Source: Isoetes taiwanensis (Eukaryota > Streptophyta > Lycopodiopsida > Isoetales > Isoetaceae). Taken from it: a stretch of 64,000 nucleotides of DNA. Below, piece after piece: positions 45,930-57,113 of the stretch. The number at the start of each line of letters is the position of its first letter. Positions within the stretch are counted from its first letter, which is position 1. The notes beneath the pieces were generated by a model. That model worked only from the letters and a program-made list of their open reading frames with translations, was not told where the DNA came from and made no database searches. The translations under genes were made by a program, and so were the position numbers. The stretch covers positions 885,358-949,357 of the forward strand of contig JAJEKV010000143.1 of NCBI GenBank assembly GCA_021234155.1, given 5' to 3'.

Positions 45930-45934
45930 CGATT

Positions 45935-46596
45935 CTATCCCTGCAGCTGCTCCTTTGCATGTACAGCGTTTGAGGTAGAAGCATGGGTTGCTTCTGCTCC
46001 AGTCAGAGATTTCCTAGCCTCTTCTAATTTTCGGCATACAGCTTCATACATTACTTTATCTTTTCGATTCTGTTGTGCCATCTCCTCTAGTTTTCCAATC
46101 CTGCTTCTAATTTCCTTGATTTGATCTTCCTGCACGACAAGGGAGTACCTACCTTTTGTTGACTTCTGTCTGGTCCTTTTTCTATTAGGTTCATTCATAT
46201 TATGCGCCTCTCTTTCTCCAGCAAGCTGATTATTAATAAACTAAAGACATCTGGTTTTTTATCCTCTTTAGCTTTCAATGCATGTGCTCTTTCTGCTAAT
46301 TTTCGATCCCGTTTACGTTTCCCACCCCTTGATTTTCTCCTCATAGAAATTTCTTCCTTGTCTCCTTCAGATGCATTTTCACTAATAAAATCAAGAGACT
46401 GCTTTGGAGGTAGTACTTTCACTTGCAATGGTGTTACAATTCCTTGACCAGATATACCAAGTCCAGTTCCTTCCCGATAGCCCATCTTTATCATCATCTT
46501 TGAGGCAGTTCCCCTAGTATGCTGTTCCCATTTTGCAAAGGTAACTGTTTCTAACTGCTGACCTGTTTGAAAGTTTTTAAATGAGAAATACTGCAT
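45935..46596 (-). CDS. ZGPAT-like protein, C-terminal part with G-patch domain
   Basis: The frame 46596-46195 contains [20 protein letters not shown] and [20 protein letters not shown], the G-patch and following residues of the plant CCCH zinc finger plus G-patch proteins (ZGPAT relatives), then [14 protein letters not shown]-type basic sequence and KKPDVFSL. Near 46232 one A seems lost (the expected SLINNQLAG becomes SLLIISLL); after it 46198-45935 continues with a coiled coil ([19 protein letters not shown]) to a natural-looking stop. These proteins act in RNA processing or transcription. The upstream CCCH, Tudor-like exons are not seen in the window. A 1-nt error or real mutation both fit. 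Confidence 0.75.
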
Positions 46597-46859
46597 GCCT
46601 TTTGGCTGCTTCCTTTAATTATTCTACTGTTATAAAGAGAGACAGTATGTTATATTCTTCTGCTTTGGTTATGCACATGGTTTTGCACAGTATTGCTTTC
46701 AATTGGTAATTATTTTGTTTGCATTTTATGTGCCATATAGATTCTAAATTTACTGAGCTTGGAGCAGGTACCCTTTGCAATATCTAAGGCGGCTTTTTAA
46801 CTTCTTGAGAGCCCGTGCTTCTCTGCAGCTTGGAGCACAATATAAGGTTAGAAAAATTT

Positions 46860-47735
46860 CTCCATCTTGTTCATTACAGCATACAAATAATTAGCGCATG
46901 CATGTAAATAATTGCATCTATTTCCTTGAAGAATAGCTTAATTCTAGCGAAACGTGGAAACCCTTCCTATTTTCCCCCCATTTGTGGAAACCCTTCCTAT
47001 TTTCCCATGGGTTTGGAAAATAGGAAGGGTTTCCATTTGAATTAAAATTTAAATTCTTGAGTGTCGTGCATATTTATGAGCGTGCACCATTAATGGCGGT
47101 GTGCGTGTTGGGCGGCGTGCGCCTTGAAAAAAACAAAAAAAAATGGAAACCCTTCCCATTTTCCGAGGAAACCCTTCCGATTTTCAAATTGGAAACCCTT
47201 CCAATTTTCCATTAAAACCAGGAAGGGTTTCCATGGAAACCTTCCTATTTTCCAGGTTTGGAAAATAGGAAGGGTTTCCATGGAAAATAGGAAGGGTTTC
47301 CTGGAAAATAGGAAGGGTTTCCATGGAAAATAGGAAGGGTTTCCATGGGAGCCCAACCCAAATAGGGAGTACTTAGAACCATCGCATTCAAAAGCCAATT
47401 CAATTAATTTGTAGAATGTGTGCAATAAGCTAAAAAAGAGAACCTGCCTGGAAAGTAGGAAGAATTAGCAAGTATCTAAATAAATGTAAACAATTAAGCA
47501 AAATCAGTGTAGTATTTTAAGCGCGTCATTTGCCGATGCCGATTGTGGCGTGATTTTCAACCGATGATTTGGAAAATATAAGTTAAAAGTAGGGGGATAA
47601 GTTAAAAGTGGAATTAGCTTGGAATTTGCGTGGATCTTATCAACAATTATAAGCGTGTGGTCCAGTATCATTGATTGTGCGCGTGGGTCCAGCTGTTTAT
47701 AGCAATATAAACCAGGCTGCTATTCGACCAAGCTA
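46860..47735. repeat. Foldback cluster of GGAAACCCTTCC words
   Basis: Between 46956 and 47344 the 12-mer GGAAACCCTTCC or its complement occurs about ten times (46956, 46986, 47023c, 47167, 47191, 47221c, 47268c, 47290c, 47311c, 47333c), often inside TGGAAAATAGGAAGGGTTTCC. The left half is mainly one orientation and the right half the other, so it can fold into a long stem. The rest to 47735 is AT-rich without a gene. Confidence 0.75.
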
Positions 47736-47766
47736 GTTTATGTTCAATAGCCGTTTCAACATAAAC

Positions 47767-48183
47767 ATGGAGAAGCCAGAATATCCTTCTTCTCATGATG
47801 GTGATGTAAAAACATTTAGGGAGACAGTGCATCGCACAAGGCAATCGCATTGGAAGGAACTGAATCTGGGATGGAATGATGCTGTTGATAGAGAAGAAAT
47901 GGACTCTCTGATTCCTCTGTGTAAGCAATACAATCTGAAAATAGATCATTTGGAAATAGAAAGTTACAGATCAGTTGTCCCCTGTTCAAAAACATTGCTA
48001 GAGCTGTGTATTAATGTCTGCCCATCACAATTCAGGTTAACAAGTTGTGACTGCAGAGGTATTAGAAACTTCTGCAGGGGATTGGTCGGTGCTCCTACTA
48101 TTGCGCTTACTTCCCTCCAAATAATATGGTTCTTTACTAACATAGTAGTCTTTCCCATCTTGGGACTAATCTTGTCCCCCTAG
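47767..48183 (+). CDS. N-terminal segment of the Roco-like gene
   Basis: ATG at 47767 opens MEKPEYPSSHDGDVKTFRE, then HWKELNLGWNDAVDREEMD and LKIDHLEIESYRSV, which resemble leading leucine-rich-repeat strands. The frame reaches a stop at 48183 shortly after intron-like or inserted sequence should begin (TSLQIIW, then hydrophobic filler). It is followed by GGAGAA-rich DNA and a LINE fragment, and then by the LRR block on the same strand. Assignment to the same gene is inferred from order and style. Confidence 0.5.
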   Translation: MEKPEYPSSHDGDVKTFRETVHRTRQSHWKELNLGWNDAVDREEMDSLIPLCKQYNLKIDHLEIESYRSVVPCSKTLLELCINVCPSQFRLTSCDCRGIRNFCRGLVGAPTIALTSLQIIWFFTNIVVFPILGLILSP

Positions 48184-48399
48184 GAATGTTCTTTTTCTGA
48201 TCATTCATTGGTGGATGTGTGGTGAGTTGGAGAAGGAGAAGAAGAAGGGAGAAGGAGAAGGAGAAGGAGATTTTGATTGGGCAACAAGAAAGATTTTGAT
48301 TTGGAAGAAGAAGGAGACTTTGATTGGAGAAGAAGGAGAAGAATAGAATAGAATAGTTTTTATCGCCCAATCGAGACCAATCGCCTATGGGACCCGGAA

Positions 48400-49580
48400 G
48401 GGCCGCAACAAACTTATTACCGTCCGGTTAAAAACCCCCAAAGGGTTTTCGAGGGAAAAACCGCGGGCGCAAATAAGAATGTCAAAACCGCATAAGTATA
48501 CATCATCATGAAATAAATGTGTATGTACATGTCAAGTGTGTGCCCGAGGACATAGCTGATCTCGCATGTCCATGACCTCCTGAAGGTATGATCCTAGCAT
48601 CCGTACGGATGCCGTGCTCAATGTCACATGTAGCGGCTGGCCAGGCCCCAACCAACCAAGATAGCGCGTCCGGATTTGATCATATCTTTGGGCAACTTTG
48701 AAGGGGTATGAGATTCATCCTCAATGACTCCCATTTGGCAAAGATTGACGAGAGCCTCATCCCGACGTGGCTCACCAATCCATCCGCCTGTCTCAATTCA
48801 AGATGATGTGCCCCTGTGTGCGAATGGAGGCAATGAGTCTCAAGGCTTTTCATGGGCAAGTGGGTGCGCAGTAGCATTGTGGGCCTCGCTTCCAATGTGG
48901 GATTTATGTGGCGCCGGTAGTGTCTTTGCCTTGACCTGTTCAAGGGCGCCGGGCATCCCAAAGCTTGCCGATGAAGCAAGCATCAAGATATTGCCTCAAG
49001 CTATGGCGATCTGCCTCTGTTTGCACATGTATGCACCTCGCGTCCTCGCACATTCCATCTAGCCATCCATTGAGCTCTCTTTTCCCTCCAAGCAGGCCTT
49101 GAGGCGCTAGGCCCCATTGCCATGATATAAGCTAGTTTTGGGAGACGAGCATCGGCCCATATTGACCACCTTCCGAAAATAGACAATGTGGCGATCAAGG
49201 GCAGCCCTCCTCAAGAGGCAAGAATCCTGCTTCTCCGCAGAGAATTTGATATGGGACTGTGGACTTCACCCCTAGTGCTCGTACCAAGAAGGCTTTCTCT
49301 CGACCTGCTCCAAGTCATTCCAAGTAGCGAGGGATACTCTTGGGCCCCATACTTCAACCCCGTATAAAAGGACAGGGCTCCACTAAGACTTTGAACAGGT
49401 GTGACCGATGTATGACTATTGTTTTGCATTGCATATAGTGCTTTCCAGCCCGGCCAGAATCTCGTAGCCGTATGGATGTGTCCCAGTGCATAGTAGACGG
49501 AAACTCCACTCCCAAATATTTGTATGTGGATGCTACTTCCACATTCTGCCCTCGGTAACGGAAGGAGGGGATCCTCGACT
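48400..49580 (-). mobile_element. Fragment of a second LINE family (RT 3' part)
   Basis: Minus strand: 49542-49354 has VASTYKYLGVEFPSTMHWDT, typical of the segment after RT in non-LTR elements (YKYLG near the start), then in hopped frames GVEVWGPS-like and ALGVKSTVP-like words (49400-49260) and a Cys/His-poor tail to about 48700. It lies between two GGAGAA-rich tracts and inside the Roco-like gene. It is a different family from the 20-33 kb LINE. The ends are approximate; the dispersed GGGTTTTCGAGG motif (48428-48462) is at its left end. Confidence 0.55.
48428..48462 (+). repeat. Dispersed GGGTTTTCGAGG hairpin motif, copy B
   Basis: TTAAAAACCCCC and AAGGGTTTTCGAGGGAAAAACC, preceded by CTTATTACCG. 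See copy A at 29455 and copy C at 27003 (-). Confidence 0.6.
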
Positions 49581-49597
49581 GTCGTGAAGAAGACGGA

Positions 49598-49690
49598 TTG
49601 GAGGAGAAGGAGAAGGAGAAGGAGAAGGAGAAGGAGAAGGAGAAGGAGAAGGAGAAGGAGAAGGAGAAGGAGAAGGAGAAGAAGAAGAAG
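49598..49690 (+). repeat. GGAGAA microsatellite, about 15 units
   Basis: An almost perfect (GGAGAA)n tract. It translates as a Lys-Glu run that artificially extends the LRR frame at its 5' end. A related imperfect tract lies at 48227-48345 on the other side of the LINE fragment. Confidence 0.95.
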
Positions 49691-51545
49691 TTATGTCAAG
49701 CTATTGTAGAATGTTTTAGAAGCCAATCCTCCACGTTGTTGCATCACTTCGAAGTTCAGTGTCCGTTGAGAACGAAGCAATTAGTGCACATTGCAGAAAC
49801 TCTAGAAATGCCTCACACTTCATTGCAGTCGTTAACACTAGGAAATACATACATATCAACAGCAGGATTGAAGCGGCTCGCAAAAGCCATTCAGTGCTCT
49901 CAGCTGCAGACCCTTCATTTTCCGCATGCTGCGATTAGGGAGAAAGGGATTGGGTACCTTTCAGAGGCTCTGCAAGGCCCCAGCACCAAACTGCAAGAGC
50001 TATCATTCGAACATACTGCGATTGCAGACAAGGGGCTTCCGCATCTTGCAAGGGCATCTTGCTTGAAAATTTTGAGCTTCTTTAATTGCGGCATTGGGGA
50101 CGAGGAAGTCAAGTATCTCGCAGAGGCATTAAAAACTTCAAATTCTATGCTGAAGGCCCTTTTCCTACGTTCCAATATAATTACAGATGAAGGAGCGGTA
50201 CATATTGCATGTATTTTAGAATCAATGAATGGGTTGGAAGAAGTCGACATTACGTACAATAGGAGAATGTCAGAAGTAGGAGGAGCAATAATCCTGAGGG
50301 ATTCATTGCAACAGCCTCACAATATGCTCAAGAAGATGCGGCTCTATAAGGTCGGAGACGAGGGAGCTGAATATCTTTTATGTTCTCTGCGCAGCCCACA
50401 CTGCCATTTGGTCGAGTTGGAGCTAATCCCCACTACAATGAATGTGCTAACTAGTATTGCAGATTCTTTGCCAGACTGCAAGCTACAGACACTACTGCTG
50501 GATGAAGAACACTACGAACCAATGATGTTTGGAAGGGAGGAACTTGAAGGAGGCACAAGAAAGCTCCTGCTTGCTCTAGATTCTTGTTACTGGTGTCTTC
50601 TAAGAGAGATACGCACATACAGTAGTTTCTATGGCAACGATTCTTGTGGGTTGGCCTTTAGCAGAACAAGTTGGTCCTTGATGACACGTAATGCAGCAAT
50701 AAGGGAGGGGGATCTCTTGGGATTTGAGAGGCAGCGGCCATCTACTGGCAAGCTCTTTGTATGCAGAAATGCAACGGAGGCCAAACGAGACATCGTCAAA
50801 AGCATATTACACCAAAATCCACTCCAACGTCTCAATCCATTTGCCAAATCCAGTGCTCCAGGAAAAGAAAGAGGTATGAATCTCAACTTCACCCCACTTC
50901 CTTTGGGCAACCTGCAAAATCTTCTTGTTTCAGAGGTCGAAGAGGGAGACTGTTACTTCCCTTTCTTCTCAAGTGCGCCTCGCCAGAGTGTGTTCTTGGT
51001 AGTGTGCAACGTTCCTCAAATGCATGATTGCCAGGATGAGATTGACAAGCAGCTGCGCTATTGGCTTAAATCAATCAAATCATCCAGCAGCTACCATGGC
51101 CCGAGACCAAAAGTCATCATCTGTTTATGCTTCCCTCCAGTTTATGGTACAAATTTGGGAGAAATAGCCTGGCTTAGAACAAAGAAGATCATAACAGAAT
51201 TCCAATCTGAGATTGATTTTGGGAATGGTAAGAAAGAGAGCAACCTGTTTGCACTTGTTAAAGATAATAGATCCAAAGTGAAAAGCGAAATAAGAAAGAG
51301 AATCAATAGCTTGTTTAAGGAACTGCAGAGTGAGTCTTTTCGCACTCCTAGCATTTGCATGGATCTTCTACGCTTTCTGCTGCCCACGGCAATACATGGT
51401 AGAATGTTTCCAGCATCCTTTGTTGGTGATATTGTTTCAAGGTACGGTGCGCAAAGTCCTGCTACAGAAACTAATATCAAAGCTGCACTTCAACTTCTGC
51501 ATTTCAATGGCTACCTAGTACATCAGGAAGACCGTATATATCATC
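49690..51545 (+). CDS. LRR, degenerate Roc and COR domains of the Roco-like protein
   Basis: Open for about 620 codons after the repeat tract. Residues about 50-290: ribonuclease-inhibitor-type LRRs (LQSLTLGNTYISTAGLKRLA, LKILSFFNCGIGDEEVKYLA, LKALFLRSNIITDEGAVHIA). Residues about 370-520: Roc-like region with KLFVCRNATEAKRDIVKSI in place of a GxxxxGK[ST] P-loop, so the Gly and Ser/Thr are lost, then SVFLVVCNVP, LRYWLKSI and RPKVIICL. The rest is COR-like (FRTPSICMDLLRFLL, GYLVHQEDRIYHP). The GTPase part probably cannot bind nucleotide normally. Such proteins usually signal in cell patterning or defence; the role here is unknown. The frame ends inside a MITE at 51546. Confidence 0.75.
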
Positions 51546-52000
51546 CGGGATGTGGTTAATCCGGACACCCGTTATCAGCCATTGTGGTTAATCCGGACCT
51601 GCGCAGTTTGAAGCCCAAAAACCAACTGTTTTTTCCCTTTTTTTGATCGATTCTGCTCTGTTTCGCCTTAAATCTCTTCCTCTCTTCATCAATCTAACAT
51701 AAAAAGGGCATACAAAGCGATTGGCATGCTTTTTAAAGCGGATCAAACCGCCCACGGAGCAGCAAGAGTGATCTGATCAAAATTTCTGCCCCAGCCGCAC
51801 AGTTCTACGCTTGGTTTTTTGTCCGGATTAACCACTTTTTGTCCGGATTAACCATTTGGCTGATATCGGATGTCCGGATTAACCACCCTGGCTGATATTG
51901 GATGTCCGGATTAACCACCTTGGCTGATACCGGATGTCCGGATTAACCACTCTGCTTTGTCCGGATTAACCACATCCCGGATGATATATACGGAGTTCCA
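51546..52000. mobile_element. Foldback MITE in the Roco-like coding sequence
   Basis: It begins GGGATGTGGTTAATCCGGAC and near its end has GTCCGGATTAACCACATCCC. Including flanks, the inverted match extends to 35 bp and is perfect. Inside are repeated GTCCGGATTAACCAC words: two inverted on the left and six direct on the right, the latter spaced by TGGCTGATAT-type linkers. TATATCATCC occurs on both sides (51536-51545 and 52001-52010), a candidate 9-10 bp target-site duplication as in Mutator-like MITEs. The right junction also carries an inverted copy of target sequence. Confidence 0.75.
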
Positions 52001-52282
52001 GTATATCATCCCATCACCGACATTGTCATCTTGACCCCAGAATGTCTAGTTCATATTCTACATTGTTTGAAAAACTCCTCATCAATGATCCAAGAAGACA
52101 TTGCTGTAACGTTACTAGAGCAACTCCAAGTGCCACCCAAGTTGATAGACAGTCTTCTCTATTGTCTTTGTCTTGAGGGCATTGTCACACCTAAAGATCA
52201 AGAATGGGCTGCAGATTTGACCAAAGTGCCCAAGAACTTTTTAAATCCAATGCTCATCGCCACAAAAAGTAGAATGGCTTAG
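52001..52282 (+). CDS. Continuation of the Roco-like protein after the MITE
   Basis: Reads YHPITDIVILTPECLVHIL, LLEQLQVPPKLIDSLLYCL and TKVPKNFLNPMLIATKSRMA before a stop. The YHP overlaps the last residues before the MITE (RIYHP), so removing one target copy joins the two frames. This is typical COR/C-terminal winged-helix-like sequence. The stop at 52280-52282 may be a frame error, since coding-like words continue (RRFYVPR near 52325). Confidence 0.6.
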   Translation, partial: VYHPITDIVILTPECLVHILHCLKNSSSMIQEDIAVTLLEQLQVPPKLIDSLLYCLCLEGIVTPKDQEWAADLTKVPKNFLNPMLIATKSRMA

Positions 52283-53110
52283 TGAAGCCACCGATTCAAA
52301 GATGTGTGTTCTGGGGAAGGAGGTTTTACGTGCCAAGATAAGCGCATGACCCAACTTCCTCGTCGGGTTATTTATGAAGTTGCAATCTACACATGCTTCT
52401 TGGCGCTATGGGAGCAAAATGGATAAGATTTGTTCAAAGTGGCATCCAAGTAATTGTGCAAATTGGAGGGATAGAGGAGGGTTGGAAAGAAATGCGATTG
52501 GATAGACATACCGCTTTTAAAGTCTCGAAGAAGAAAGAAAAGATGACAGCCAACAAGATTTTATCCTTGGGGAGTCGTTAACCAAATACACCACCTTTGC
52601 TATGGAGAGCGCATTTGCCCCGAAAGTGTTAAACCGCATGAAGAGGTTATTGATAATGATGCAATAAGAAGTTTGGAACTTTGCAATGCCCGTCTGAGCT
52701 CTTGGGTGTGATCACAAAGAGAATTGGAAGAACATGGTCTCAATCATGTCCATCGGTGGAACAATGGGAGGAACCCCCATCAAGGTTAAAGATTTGCTTT
52801 CTCCCTTGGAAGTTAGGGCGTATCTTTGGAAGTCGAACAAAAGCTCATGAAAGAATTTGACCTTGAAAGTTTCAGGGCTTAACACCGAGGCGGCCACAAA
52901 GAGAAGTGCTCAAGTACTTGTCAAAGAAGAAGTATCGAACATAGACTCATGGAAGCATTGCAAGTTGTAGATGTAGGGAAATGGGTTAGCCATTTCATAG
53001 GGCTTGACAAGATAGAACAAAAAATAGATGCAGGATTTGGCAAAGTTGATCTTTGGAATGGAAGAGCAAAACATGATATTAAAAGAACTAGTAAGTACAA
53101 AGGGATGATT
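52283..53110 (+). pseudogene. Decayed C-terminal region of the Roco-like gene, first part
   Basis: Coding-like words in changing frames (FWGRRFYVPR near 52320, LWEQNG near 52410, DAGFGKVDLWNG near 53030). No continuous frame and no clear splice pattern. Confidence 0.35.
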
Positions 53111-53436
53111 TGAGAAAGCGGGGAGTTGATTTGAATTCCAAATTGACAAAGCAACTACTACAAATGATGAGCATGGTTGATCTACCATTTCCAAGGTTGC
53201 CTTATCTCACCAACCAACATGGTCTTCGGAGAAGCTATCTTCATTATTCAAGACAACATGTAGACTACAGTTTTATGTGTGAATGGCAAGGAGGTGCACA
53301 TAATATCATCTTGGGAGATCATGAGGGTTTCAAAGTGACATTAGAGAGAGAGTGGCTAATCCGAGCAGCTCCAATTCTTATGCCTGCATTGAAAATTCTG
53401 ATCCTTGCAAAGACGGACTGCAGCAGCAGGGGTTAA
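53110..53436 (+). CDS. C-terminal segment of the Roco-like gene
   Basis: An open frame reading VDLPFPRLPYLTNQHGLRR, GGAHNIILGDHEGFKVTLER and EWLIRAAPILMPALKILILA. The EW-x2-RAAP-x3-PALK pattern matches my memory of the end of Roco-like LRR proteins in non-seed plants. It ends at a stop at 53434; the following frame adds FPLPSSMG-like residues. Confidence 0.5.
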   Translation: MRKRGVDLNSKLTKQLLQMMSMVDLPFPRLPYLTNQHGLRRSYLHYSRQHVDYSFMCEWQGGAHNIILGDHEGFKVTLEREWLIRAAPILMPALKILILAKTDCSSRG

Positions 53437-53439
53437 ATT

Positions 53440-56400
53440 CAGATGCTTGTGCTTTTCCGTTGCCATCATCCATGGGGTATTCGTGTTGCGAAAAGCACTT
53501 TGGCCGGAAGTGCTCAAGGCATTTGCCACCGGTTTAGAAGCTGAATTGCGAATCGACCGCATGCAAAACCAGATCTGCATTGCTTAAGGAATTTTTGAAG
53601 TGCATATTACCTCGTGGCTTGAGCTTGAAGGAGTTTGGGCTTGTCCGAAGTTCACACACCATCATCGTATTGTCTATCTCTCGTGGACCGACATTCAAAG
53701 TGCAAGGGCTATACACGCATTTAAAAATCGATGATCTGCCTACTTAATCCTACAGGTAACATGTTAGATCTGTATAGATTTTCTAGAATTACACTAATTC
53801 GATCGTTGTTATCGTTACAGGTTCATCTATCTATAATCTATAGAATCCATGCATTTTTGGTTCCTCGAGGACATGTCTATGATTCGTGATATGGAAAATA
53901 TACGAATATTTGATAAAGAATAAGATATATTTGTTGATTTTGTTCCTTCTGAGTTGATAAATGAATTTGTCGATATGGAGAATATATGCCAGATAAACAA
54001 GCCACCAAAGCACAACATGTCGTGCAGAGATCAAAACATGCTTTTATGGCTTGATCAATTATTGTCTCATTGATTGTGAAAATATTGTTTGTCAACAATG
54101 AAGGAGTGGCAGGCTATGAAATTTTCTCCGGTGTTCCTATAAAATTGTCTGGTAATTGGAATGTTACACGCTTAAAAATGGCAAGTAATACTTCATTCTA
54201 GTTGTATATGCTATCCTATGATAATTGAACACTAGTGTTTCTCAGGCTTATTGAGCACCAGGACCTCCTATTAAAGATGGATTATCGAACTTTGGAATGC
54301 ATTGGACTTCCTCTCATCTCCTTTGCAAATTTCATCAAATGCTTTTAGATTTTCCCACATAAATCCCAATTAGCTTTAGAAGTTGCTTATCGGAATAATT
54401 GCATACACCTATTTCGGCATATAATAGAAATTGAAGTTGCTTGTACTTGTAGATTAACTATATTAGAAATAACCAGCTTAGGCATATTGATCTTTTTGGA
54501 AAATTAGAAAAGTATACATATTTGTTGGCCTAGAGATTCGAAGTAAGTAGCATAAGTAGTTTACTTTGCAGTTGTTTTGTCGTGGCATAAGTAGCTTCGG
54601 AAAACCACTTCGGTCGAGGACTCCATTTCTAGGTAACATCTATAATTATTGTACAGAGAGTAGGAGATCCAATTTTAGCCCATTGCATTGCCGTTTCGGG
54701 ATGTCTATCTACTCATCATGATACTTTGCAGTCACATTCTGTAAATGATATTTGCTCTGCATATTCTAGATGACCCTTTCATTCTCATTTCTAATTATTG
54801 TTGTGGAAGTAGCCATCATTTCACACCTAGGATGTGTAAAGTCATTCCATGTCCAGCCCCATTCCATGTTGTTATCTCTCATATCTTTAGAATTCTTAGT
54901 CATGGCTATACTCAAAGTGGCACCTTGATTACATACACTAGGAATTGGATTCTTTATTGTTCTTGGACTGTTCTTTGATTTTTCACAAGACCACTAAGTA
55001 TGCTCTTGATCAGACCATGTCTACTAGCTAACAATGATCGTCAATACCATGATTTTCTAATTTCTTGAAAAGTTGGATGTATTCTCTCGCAACTCTAGGA
55101 GTAACAAAATTTATGTTCATATGAAAATAGTGTGGAAGAAGCCCTTTATGTCAAAGGTTCATATTGTTCCACGTAGCTAGATGATGAGGTAGGGTTCTTC
55201 CGAGGTTTGGCCCCTTGATCCTGAAGTTTAGAATCTTAATGTATATTGAATGTTGTAATATATGAATTGACATATGCATGCCATGTCAAATTATGAATAC
55301 AAAATTATTGGCGATTTATTAAATAAAGCACTACATATAAAGCTTAAAAAAAAGGAACATTAGCGATTATGAATGTCAAAAACTGTTGCTAATTTATCAA
55401 TAAACCACTGCGTAAAGCTATATGAATATATATCACTCATATCTAATTCAGTGTCAATTTTTGTTTGATAATATTTGTTTGATAAATATTTATTTGAGGA
55501 GCCCTCCTGCTGACACGTGTATAGGACAATCGCTTCACCTTATATACACTCGGATCTGCATTTATTATGCTTTTATTGGCCCAATGATTTTCGATTTGCT
55601 CTGGTTCCAGTGAGCTCACAGCAGAGTCTGGCGGTGCGAAGCTTCCAGCCATGTTCAAGGCTTTGAATGCCGGATTTCCGAGCCTACTACTCTTCAAGAC
55701 TAATTCTTATTCACATTGTGGTTCGATAAATCCTAGACCCACATGGCCAAAACAAAGCAGAGGGCATAAAAACAGAAACGGGAACGAATCTAGCCCTCAA
55801 GGACGTAACAAAGCAAATGGGTATGTTGAACGGAATTTGAAGACGGCCAATCTGACCCAGAAGGACAAAACCCAATGAAATGGGTAAATTTTAGAGAAAA
55901 AAAATGAGAAACAGTCCAACCCACAAGGGCAAATAGTGGGATAGATCACAAACGGGCAAACACGTAGCAGATTTTTCAATGCCAATCCGGTTTCATGTGC
56001 AGATGTAAGATCCGAGATCGGATGCTGCATGTGAAAGGCTAGTGTGACAAAAGAGGGCCCAAATGCAAAACTAGCCGTACAAGATCACAAATTTTGAGGT
56101 TCAAGTCAGAGCATTTGGCACCAGATTTGATGCCAAATCACGGCTTCAATTCCTTGATCGGACCCAAATTTGTCATTTGGGTATGCATGGCATTGGGGAT
56201 CGAGATGGCAGAATAGTAGATTCACGTCATTTCTTCAAGTACTGGGCTATAGAAGAGACCCCACCGGAGCTGGAAATCCATAGCCATGGCAAAAATCATG
56301 GATTTATCCAAAATGCTACCGGATTTCTTATGTTCAAGTAAAACCCAATTCAATATGCTAAAGAAAAAACTGGAAACAGGAAGGATTGCTTCATCCGTCC

Positions 56401-56460
56401 CACGGGCACCGCCATAGCTGCAAAGCTCATCCCTACAAAACAGAGGAGTGGAGCCAAAGA
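53440..56460. other. Long stretch without recognised gene
   Basis: AT-rich, with only short frames on both strands and no motif that I recognise. Frames at 53831-54098 (-), 54745-54978 (+) and 55651-55878 (+) overlap each other or have low-complexity composition. Likely intergenic DNA with old repeat remains; upstream regulatory DNA of the AP2/ERF gene would be at its right end. Confidence 0.4.
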
Positions 56461-56484
56461 TTTATAAGGTAATAACTGACCAGA

Positions 56485-57113
56485 ATGTGTTGCCCAAGAC
56501 CAATCGAGGAAACTCCAGAGAGCCGCGTCTATGGCATTCCAGCTTTTAGATTGGCAAGTCTACTCAGAAAAGAAGACCACGTTGCTAATACACAGCATAA
56601 TTTCTCTTCTCAAGCTCCAGAGTACTATGGCTTTGGCAGTTCATTCATACAGCCCATGGCAGGTAAAAGGGTTCGTTTCTTTCTTCTGAATTTCTGAAGT
56701 AAAGATGTATGCCAAGAATCTGGTCTGTTACAGTGTTTAAGAACTGTGGCGATATATACACCATTGCAAAGGTTCAGCAAAGGTGCGAAGAAAAAAGAGG
56801 GCATTTGGGGTGAGACAGAGGAGATCGGGCAAGTGGGTAGCACAGATCAGAGATAAACATAAGAGGCTAGGTTATGGCTTGGATCGTTCAATACAACAGA
56901 AGAAGCAGCCATAGCCTATGATATGGAGGCAAGCAGAATAAGGGGTACCAAGGCTAAGCCCAACTTTAGAAATGGAGCGCCGGATCTGCGTCTCGTGCTT
57001 AGCGCAACTCAAACATGTTTCAAGACCAAGAGGAGACAGAAGTGGTTTTGTTGAGCAAGCAAAATTCGAAAGAGATAAAAGAGCAAGAGAGCAGAGAGTT
57101 TTGTCATAAGGCA
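56485..57113 (+). CDS. AP2/ERF-domain transcription factor with an apparent 1-nt deletion
   Basis: A leader frame at 56485-56697 ([19 protein letters not shown]) may be the N-terminus or an unrelated ORF. At 56786-56868 the frame reads [20 protein letters not shown] and IRDKHKR; one base appears lost at about 56868, after which the next frame gives [19 protein letters not shown] and [12 protein letters not shown] (56870-56970). Together this is a complete AP2/ERF domain with the WLG, AAxAYD and RG elements, a GCC-box or DRE binding fold. A C-terminal stretch follows to a stop near 57055. Only an indel separates it from being intact, so sequencing error is plausible. Confidence 0.75.

Larger units (their letters stand above)
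45270..46850 (+). other. Candidate host exons on + overlapping the G-patch gene
   Basis: Three short coding-like pieces with splice signals: 45279-45370 (MEIESLDRIEERFKKQFYRK), a 48-bp piece after CCTACAG (VAFHALRFSAPIQAL, about 45562-45609 with a second copy at 45857-45904) followed by GTAATAC, and 46770-46848 (YPLQYLRRLFNFLRARASL) after GAGCAG and before GTTAGA. They do not obviously join into one known protein. They could be exons of an unrecognised gene, one of which was duplicated with its flanks. Confidence 0.35.
47767..53436 (+). pseudogene. LRR-Roc-COR (Roco-like, TORNADO1-related) gene, interrupted
   Basis: Overall span of a + strand gene readable in pieces: an N-terminal segment (47767-48180), the main LRR/Roc/COR block (49690-51545), a continuation (52001-52282) that follows in frame after removing a foldback MITE, and decayed C-terminal pieces to 53436. 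Insertions at 48.4-49.6 kb and 51.55-52.0 kb interrupt it. Plants carry few Roco-type proteins; TORNADO1 is the known angiosperm relative, but this gene looks like a separate branch. Probably a pseudogene as sequenced. Confidence 0.65.

Noticed and set aside
49524-49709. Poly-Arg protein
   Set aside because: Alternate-frame reading of the GGAGAA microsatellite.
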